A DNA stretch of 11,841 nucleotides from Prevotellaceae bacterium (GTDB lineage: Bacteria > Bacteroidota > Bacteroidia > Bacteroidales > UBA932), in NCBI GenBank assembly GCA_031278495.1, contig JAITKG010000074.1, positions 1-11,841 of the forward strand, read 5' to 3'. Position numbers and translations under genes: made by a program. The notes under the pieces are model-generated. The model did no database searches. It had not been told where the DNA came from and was given only the letters and a program-made list of their open reading frames with translations. This document shows, in pieces, positions 7,012-11,841 of this stretch. Positions within the stretch are counted from its first letter, which is position 1. Each line of letters begins with the position of its first letter.

Positions 7012-7019
7012 TACTTTTG
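7012..7019 (+). promoter_or_regulatory. Candidate promoter -7 box (TACTTTTG) for dpp5-metF
   Basis: TACTTTTG matches TAnnTTTG exactly, 32 bases before the dpp5 ATG. The -33 position falls inside the right arm of the inverted repeat and has no TTTG, so a regulator bound to the repeat could cover the promoter. Confidence 0.5.
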
Positions 7020-7051
7020 TTAGCGCTTAATGATACACATTTTATTTAAAT

Positions 7052-9139
7052 ATGAAAAAACATCTTATCCTTCTTATGGCAGCAACAGCCGCATTGAATG
7101 CATGTAACGAACAGCCGGGCGCCACTGCCGGCGGACGTAATGAATTAACCATCGCCGACGGACGCCTGACGGCAAATATCCTCAATAGCTTCGGGCGCGT
7201 GAGCGATCCGCAGGTGTCGCCCGATGGTAAAACAGTGCTCTATGGCGTATCATACCCGGATATCGCAGGGAATAAAAGTAACCGCGAATTGTTTACCGTC
7301 GGGACAGACGGTAGCCAACGCCGGCAAATTACCCACACCGCCCAAAGCGAAAGCAATGCCCGCTGGATAGCCGGCGGCGCGAAAATCGCTTACCTCGCCG
7401 GCGGGCAACTGTGGGTGATGAATGCCGACGGCAGCGATCCGCAACAAATCAGCCGGTACGATGACGGGATTTCGGAATTTGCTTTCGCGCCCGGCGAACG
7501 GCAGGTTCTTTTTATCAGCTCCGTCCGTTCTGCGGAAATACAACGCCCGTCCGATTTTTATGACGACCTGCCGGCAGCCAATGCGCGCATCGTTTCCGAC
7601 TTGATGTACCGCCACTGGGACGAGTGGGTGGAAAATATCCCGCACCCGTTTGTCGCCGACTTCGACGGGCAGGCGTTAACGAATATTTTCGATATATTGT
7701 CCGGCGAGCCATTCGAATGCCCGTCGCGTCCTTTTGGCGGCGTCGAGCAACTGTCGTGGAGCCCCGATGGCAAAACTATTGCTTACGCCAGCCGCAAAAA
7801 AACCGGTCGCGATTACGCTTTTTCTACCAATACCGATATTTATTTGTTTGACCTCGCTACACGCGCCACCCGGAATATTACGAACGGCGGCGCCGGCTAC
7901 GATACCGACCCGCAGTTTTCACCCGACGGGAATTATATTGCATGGAACAGTATGGCGCGCGAAGGCTACGAAGCCGACAAAGTGCGCCTCTATGTCCTGC
8001 GCCTTGATACCGGCGAAACACGCGATTTGACGCAATCATTCGATAACAATGCCGGCACGTTCCGTTGGGCGTCGGATAGCCGGTCGCTCTACCTGCAGGC
8101 GAGTGTGCGGGGGGCGTCGCGTATCTTTGAAGTAACCCTCGACGGGGATATCCGGGCGATAGCCGGAGGCGCATATAACTATGGTACGCCGCAGCCGGCA
8201 GGGGAAAAGTTAATCGCCTTGCGGCACAGTTTTTCGCAACCCGACGAATTGTACGCCATAGATACAGCCACCGGCGAAGCTACCGAGTTATCGTTCGAAA
8301 ATAAACATTTGTTAGACCAATTAACAATGGGGCGCGTGGAAGAACGCTGGATAAAAACAACGGACAACCAACAAATGCTTACATTCATTATTTATCCGCC
8401 GGATTTTGATGCGTCGAAGAAATATCCCGCATTGCTTTTCTGTGAAGGCGGTCCGCAAAGCGCCATGGATCAATTTTGGTCGTACCGTTGGAACTTCCAG
8501 CTAATGGCGGCTAACGGTTATATCATCACTGCTCCTGCGCGGCGCGGCGTTACGGGCTTCGGGCAGGCATGGTGCGAACAAATCAGCGGCGACTACAGCG
8601 GGCAAAATATGCAAGACTACCTGTCGGCTATTGATAACCTGAAAGCCGAACCGTTTGTAGATGAACACCGGCTCGGCGCAGTGGGCGCCAGCTACGGCGG
8701 CTATTCGGTTTATTACCTTGCCGGGCATCATGCGAAACGTTTTAAAGCATTCATTGCCCATTCGGGTATTTTCAACCTCGAACAAATGGCGCTGACTACC
8801 GAAGAACTGTGGTTCGTCAATTGGGATAACGGCGGCTTCTACTGGGAAAAGGATAAACCGGTAGCCCAACGTTCTTATGCAGCCTCCCCGCACCGGTTTG
8901 TGGATAAATGGGACACGCCGCTATTGGTGATGCACGGCGAAAAAGATTTCCGCGTACCGTTCGAGCAGGGCATGGCGGCGTTCAATGCGGCGCGTATCCG
9001 TAATATCCCTGCAAAAATGGTATTGTTCCCCGAAGAAAACCACTGGATACTGAAACCGCAAAACAATATTTTCTGGCACCGTACCTTTTATGCCTGGCTG
9101 GACAAATGGCTGAAAGAGCAACAGGCAGTAGTGAAATAA
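7052..9139 (+). CDS. dpp5: Dipeptidyl-peptidase 5-like serine peptidase (family S9), exported
   Basis: This enzyme removes dipeptides from the N-termini of peptides outside the inner membrane. The 695 residues begin with a lipoprotein-type signal: KKH, a hydrophobic stretch and lipobox LNAC, with C18 the likely lipidated cysteine. A beta-propeller follows (about 40-420) with repeated SPDGK/SPDGN blades. DLMYRHWDEWV at 183-193 is characteristic of the DPP5 group. The alpha/beta-hydrolase domain (about 440-692) has nucleophile S547 in GASYGG, D632 in HGEKDFRVP and H664 in ENHW. Triad spacing and sequence closely follow Porphyromonas gingivalis DPP5 as I remember it (S542, D627, H659), which prefers hydrophobic P1 residues. 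Acylaminoacyl-peptidase is the main alternative label. Whether it faces the periplasm or the cell surface is undecided; there is no clear acidic lipoprotein-export signal beyond CNEQ. metF follows within 4-34 bp. Confidence 0.93.
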   Translation: MKKHLILLMAATAALNACNEQPGATAGGRNELTIADGRLTANILNSFGRVSDPQVSPDGKTVLYGVSYPDIAGNKSNRELFTVGTDGSQRRQITHTAQSESNARWIAGGAKIAYLAGGQLWVMNADGSDPQQISRYDDGISEFAFAPGERQVLFISSVRSAEIQRPSDFYDDLPAANARIVSDLMYRHWDEWVENIPHPFVADFDGQALTNIFDILSGEPFECPSRPFGGVEQLSWSPDGKTIAYASRKKTGRDYAFSTNTDIYLFDLATRATRNITNGGAGYDTDPQFSPDGNYIAWNSMAREGYEADKVRLYVLRLDTGETRDLTQSFDNNAGTFRWASDSRSLYLQASVRGASRIFEVTLDGDIRAIAGGAYNYGTPQPAGEKLIALRHSFSQPDELYAIDTATGEATELSFENKHLLDQLTMGRVEERWIKTTDNQQMLTFIIYPPDFDASKKYPALLFCEGGPQSAMDQFWSYRWNFQLMAANGYIITAPARRGVTGFGQAWCEQISGDYSGQNMQDYLSAIDNLKAEPFVDEHRLGAVGASYGGYSVYYLAGHHAKRFKAFIAHSGIFNLEQMALTTEELWFVNWDNGGFYWEKDKPVAQRSYAASPHRFVDKWDTPLLVMHGEKDFRVPFEQGMAAFNAARIRNIPAKMVLFPEENHWILKPQNNIFWHRTFYAWLDKWLKEQQAVVK

Positions 9140-9173
9140 GTAAATGAAACAGGCGTCAGCCAAATCTGTAAAT

Positions 9174-10037
9174 ATGAAAATCACTGATATTTTTAAACAA
9201 CAATCACGCACATTCTCGTTTGAATTTTTTCCGCCGAAAGATGAAATTTCCGCAGTCGATTTCGGCATCAACGTCGGGCAACTGATGAAACTTAACCCGT
9301 CGTTTGTGTCGGTAACCTATGGCGCAGGCGGGTCGTCGCAGGAACGTACCTTTGCGCTGGTCGACTACCTGCAACAAAAAACAGGCTTGCAAACTATGGC
9401 GCATTACACTTGCGTGGGCGCCTCCAAAGAAAAAATTATTGCTGACATGCGGCTCATTCAGGCAATGGGGATAGAAAACCTGATGCTCTTGCGCGGCGAT
9501 CCGCCGCAGGGCGCTGCAACCTTTGAGCCGCATCCCGGCGGGTTTGCGTATGCCAGCGAGCTGATGGCTTTTATCCGCGCAGCCGGTTTTGATTTTTGCA
9601 TTGGCGGCGGCGCATATCCCGGAAAGCATCCCGATGCCGCTTCCCTACAGCAGGATATTGCCAACCTGAAAAAGAAGACTGACGCCGGCGCATCGTTTTT
9701 GCTGACGCAATTATTCTTTGACAATGCCGGGTATTTTCGTTTTGTGGAGCAGTGCCGTGCGGCAGGCATTGATTGCCGCATCATTCCCGGCATCCTGCCG
9801 GTTACTTCCTTCTCGCAGTGGTCGCGCTTTGCAGCTACGGGCAATGCGCCGGAAGCATTGAATGAAAAAATAAAATCATACGAAGGACAGCCGAAGAAAA
9901 TCTATCAAGCCGGCATGGACTTTGCCATTGAACAATGCCGGGAGCTGTTATCGAAAGGCGCGCCGGGACTGCACTTCTTTACCCTCAACAAATCGCGGGC
10001 AACCGTGGAAATATTCGAAAGTTTGGTAACAGGTTAG
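9174..10037 (+). CDS. metF: 5,10-methylenetetrahydrofolate reductase
   Basis: A cytoplasmic flavoprotein that reduces methylene-THF to methyl-THF for methionine synthesis. From the ATG at 9174 it has 287 residues (E. coli 296) in one TIM barrel. The catalytic glutamate is E17 in FSFEFFPP. HYTCVGASKE, LRGDPP with D109 (a flavin-site aspartate), PGKHPDA, LLTQLFFDN, IPGILPVTS and GLHFFTLNKS follow in the normal order. I prefer 9174 because MKITDIF places the glutamate at the usual distance from the N-terminus. An in-frame ATG at 9144, 4 bp after the dpp5 stop, would add ten residues without recognisable meaning but would give tighter coupling. Its pairing with a peptidase is not a known functional link; together with gcvP, which helps make its substrate, it fits a one-carbon theme. 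Bases 10038-10160 after it hold no gene or clear terminator that I can see. Confidence 0.96.
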   Translation: MKITDIFKQQSRTFSFEFFPPKDEISAVDFGINVGQLMKLNPSFVSVTYGAGGSSQERTFALVDYLQQKTGLQTMAHYTCVGASKEKIIADMRLIQAMGIENLMLLRGDPPQGAATFEPHPGGFAYASELMAFIRAAGFDFCIGGGAYPGKHPDAASLQQDIANLKKKTDAGASFLLTQLFFDNAGYFRFVEQCRAAGIDCRIIPGILPVTSFSQWSRFAATGNAPEALNEKIKSYEGQPKKIYQAGMDFAIEQCRELLSKGAPGLHFFTLNKSRATVEIFESLVTG

Positions 10038-10160
10038 AAAGGTAAGCCTGTTCGTCTGTCATTTTTACTGTTATTTTATCGCTGTTCAGGCAGAACCTTG
10101 TCACCCCAACAGGAGTAGCGGCGTGGCCAACTGTAAAACGGTAAGGTTAAGCAGGTTCTT

Positions 10161-10745
10161 TCACCGTTTCACGCAGCGGACTGGCAGTCCGCTTCCTATA
10201 TGTTCCACATAACCAAATCTGTAATGACTATCAAATTCATGTAGCATGACTGCGCACGTGCTTGGTCCAGGGCAAGTTCCATGACTGATAGACCAGTACC
10301 TGCTTTGATATCTATAACCAGTCAGTTCACGGTGCATTTCACCGGCCCTGCTAGCTCCCCAAACACTAATGAAACTTTTACGAAACACTTCAGGGACAGC
10401 AGCCTGTTCTCTCTCATAAACTTTAGAAGCATCAGACAATTTTTTAAAATCATCATAAGAAGGCACGCGCCATGGGGATGGGCACAACTTGGCAGCACTG
10501 GCTTTGACATACGGCCAGTTATAATAATAGTATTTCATGTCCAGAAGTGTGGTATAGCTGCGGCACTGCGGCGCGGTCAAACTCAACTCGAAAGTTTCTT
10601 TATTACATTCGGGCATGTGAATGGCGTCGCTCCATGTTTGCTTGCCGACCGTCCATGTTTCGGTGCTGGCGGCGTGCGGCGGGGTGTTTTGGGCATAGCC
10701 GCAGCAAACCCCGCAAAGCATTAAAATGGTTAATAGTGTTTTCAT
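10161..10745 (-). CDS. Secreted FISUMP-domain protein
   Basis: The 194 residues start with a signal peptide (MKTLLTILMLCGVCCGYAQ) with probable cleavage after GYA, leaving glutamine first, as is common in exported Bacteroidetes proteins. A lipobox is not convincing despite the cysteines. The rest is one copy of the Fibrobacter succinogenes major paralogous domain: WTVGKQTWSDAI near the front, then YYNWPYVKASAAKLCPSPWRVPS, a YWS motif and the terminal GLPVRCVKR. Its biochemical role is unknown; such proteins are common in gut and anaerobic Bacteroidetes and Fibrobacteres and are thought to be surface or extracellular. I use the ATG at 10745; an in-frame TTG at 10760 is unlikely because it sits before the signal peptide. 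No exact TAnnTTTG box lies in the 215 bp upstream. Its base composition is lower in G+C than dpp5 or metF, so it may be recently acquired. Confidence 0.8.
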   Translation of the reverse strand: MKTLLTILMLCGVCCGYAQNTPPHAASTETWTVGKQTWSDAIHMPECNKETFELSLTAPQCRSYTTLLDMKYYYYNWPYVKASAAKLCPSPWRVPSYDDFKKLSDASKVYEREQAAVPEVFRKSFISVWGASRAGEMHRELTGYRYQSRYWSISHGTCPGPSTCAVMLHEFDSHYRFGYVEHIGSGLPVRCVKR

Positions 10746-10960
10746 ATTACAAACTGTCAAAAATTTCCCTACGCTGTTAAAGGCTTTTCGGGTTCCGCCC
10801 CGTTTTGTAATGGCTTCCGGTCTCCATTGCTTCTCTGTTACTGAGGTTAGCGTGTTGTTTGAAATAATTTAAAAACATAAGACTTAAAGTTTATAAAATG
10901 CTTGCGTGCACTATTGCGTACTGGTTTACACGCTTAAAAATTGTCCGTAAAAACAGGATG

Positions 10961-11569
10961 CTATTTTTGATTTTCGCTTATTAGTTCTGCTATCAATGAG
11001 GTTAGTATTTCCACATCGCCGTTGACCGTTCCCGACATATAGCGTTCGTAAATATCGGCATTATCGGGAGGATTAAGATGGAGTGTCTGTCCTTTTTCGA
11101 GAGCGAGCAATCGCAGCAATTCGCGTTGTGTGCGACCGTTGCCTTCGCGGAAAGGATGCAGGTAATTGACAGCATCCAGGATTTCGGCAAGTTTGCGCGC
11201 CAGCAGTGGCCGGTCGTTCCTGTCGATTTGCCGGTATTCCGAAATCAACGCATCAATAAATGAAAAAGCTTTGTTAAAACGCTTTACGGGAAAAAATGGC
11301 TTGCCGTCCTTGCTTATTTCTACGGTTCGCAGCTTGCCTGCCCACGAATAAATGTCCTGAAACAAATAGTGATGTATATCAAGTAAAGCGTTAGCGCCAT
11401 TGATTTTAAGCGGATTTTTATGCAACTCATTAGCTCTTTTGGTCGTTACGCCGGTTTCTATAATTGCCAGTCTGTCGTGGTCGGTAACGCCTGCCAAATT
11501 GCGCAATACGCCCGTTTCAGGGTCGGTGTAGATGTATTCGGGGTCAATATACCTGTATTTATTGGGCAT
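10961..11569 (-). CDS. fic: Fic-family AMP-transferase toxin
   Basis: Fic enzymes transfer AMP from ATP to a hydroxyl of a target protein; free-standing bacterial class I members poison growth, often by modifying gyrase or topoisomerase IV. The 202 residues carry the complete active motif HPFREGNGRTQR at 138-149: catalytic H138, E142 for the metal, and R146 and R149 for the phosphates. The flap KDGKPFFPV at 88-96, the YRYIDPEYIYTDPETGVLRN start and SWAGKLRTVEISKDG are typical. There is no internal SxxxEG helix at either end, so it is neither class II nor class III and needs a separate inhibitor. That inhibitor is encoded directly upstream and overlaps by 11 nt (11559-11569), which implies translational coupling with antitoxin first. 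The target cannot be told from the sequence. Confidence 0.93.
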   Translation of the reverse strand: MPNKYRYIDPEYIYTDPETGVLRNLAGVTDHDRLAIIETGVTTKRANELHKNPLKINGANALLDIHHYLFQDIYSWAGKLRTVEISKDGKPFFPVKRFNKAFSFIDALISEYRQIDRNDRPLLARKLAEILDAVNYLHPFREGNGRTQRELLRLLALEKGQTLHLNPPDNADIYERYMSGTVNGDVEILTSLIAELISENQK

Positions 11570-11783
11570 ATACTTTTTCTTTCACGGCATTAACAAACTG
11601 TAGAAAAGTGATATTATCCATCACATAATCGCGGATGAGCGCTATTTTGCCGGCTGTCGGTTCAAATCCTTCGTACATGTTTGAACCTATTGCATTGGCA
11701 ACACTGTCAAGCGTAGCCAAATCAGGAAACGAAATCCCCATAAGCGTGAGATTATTTCTATCTACAACAATTGCTTTGTACAT
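11559..11783 (-). CDS. VbhA-type Fic antitoxin
   Basis: The 74-residue product carries the inhibitory motif of class I Fic antitoxins, [S/T]xxxE[G/N], as SNMYEG at 34-39. E38 would reach into the Fic active site and hold off the ATP gamma-phosphate by pairing with a Fic-motif arginine. The following segment, FEPTAGKIALIRDYV and then a final helix ending VKEK, lines up well with the second half of Bartonella VbhA as I recall it. VbhA starts close to its first helix, whereas this protein has about 20 extra residues (MYKAIVVDRNNLTLMGISFP) that look like a beta-hairpin. The ATG at 11783 is the first in frame after the candidate promoter. The toxin gene follows and overlaps by 11 nt. Confidence 0.88.
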   Translation of the reverse strand: MYKAIVVDRNNLTLMGISFPDLATLDSVANAIGSNMYEGFEPTAGKIALIRDYVMDNITFLQFVNAVKEKVYAQ

Positions 11784-11808
11784 ATATGTAATGATTTAAA
11801 AACACCCA

Positions 11809-11839
11809 CAAAAATACAACTTTAATGGCAAACTGCAAA
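11809..11839 (-). promoter_or_regulatory. Candidate promoter of the antitoxin-fic operon
   Basis: On the minus strand there is TTTG at 11836-11839, 19 bases, then TATTTTTG at 11809-11816. Both boxes and the spacing fit the Bacteroidetes sigma-ABfr consensus (TTTG, about 19-21, TAnnTTTG). The leader to the ATG at 11783 would be about 20 bases. It is the best promoter match in the window. Confidence 0.65.
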
Positions 11840-11841
11840 AT

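Noticed and set aside
10038..10160. Terminator between metF and the FISUMP gene
   Set aside because: Only short, weak inverted matches (for example AACAGG with CCTGTT) without a T-run; not enough to call.
10777..10878. 33-codon open frame on the minus strand between fic and the FISUMP gene
   Set aside because: It starts with ATG at 10878 and has no overlap with neighbours, but no ribosome-binding site, promoter or recognised family. Too short to call as a gene.

Overview
The window looks like a chromosomal segment of a Bacteroidales-type bacterium (phylum Bacteroidota). Supporting signs are a dipeptidyl-peptidase closely resembling Porphyromonas DPP5, a FISUMP-domain secreted protein, starts lacking strong Shine-Dalgarno sequences, and several exact matches to the Bacteroidetes -7 promoter box TAnnTTTG. 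All family names come from reading the sequence and recalled family motifs; no search was run.

Region 1 (about 1-1945) is visibly A+T-rich and reads as a decayed integrative element. It holds a structured inverted repeat at the left edge, a frameshifted 3' scrap of a tyrosine recombinase (283-433), an intact HNH-plus-XRE helix-turn-helix gene (549-1118), and a second, 5'-truncated tyrosine recombinase (1245-1880). The last two face each other, and the two recombinase remnants are direct repeats flanking the HNH gene. The element ends at 1947-1960 in what looks like the 3' tail of a tRNA-Ser gene, followed by a rho-independent terminator. This is the usual layout of an attR site. A second tRNA/tmRNA-tail-like sequence lies on the opposite strand at 1854-1880.

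Region 2 (about 2110-10037) is G+C-richer core chromosome, all on the plus strand. A tight cluster holds gcvP (glycine decarboxylase), arginine deiminase and a SpoU/TrmH-family RNA methyltransferase. After an inverted repeat and a promoter box comes a pair: DPP5-like dipeptidyl-peptidase and metF. An inferred theme is growth on peptides and amino acids. DPP5 releases dipeptides, arginine deiminase and the glycine cleavage system break down arginine and glycine, and MetF reduces the methylene-THF that glycine cleavage makes.

Region 3 (10161-11841) is on the minus strand: a FISUMP-domain exported protein, and upstream of it a toxin-antitoxin module made of a Fic AMP-transferase with a complete Fic motif and a VbhA-type antitoxin carrying the SxxxEG inhibitory motif. 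The two genes overlap by 11 nt and have a good candidate promoter at the window's right edge.

The best candidates for something little described are the HNH-XRE fusion with its internal ribosome-binding site, lying between two integrase remnants, and the Fic antitoxin with an N-terminal extension.
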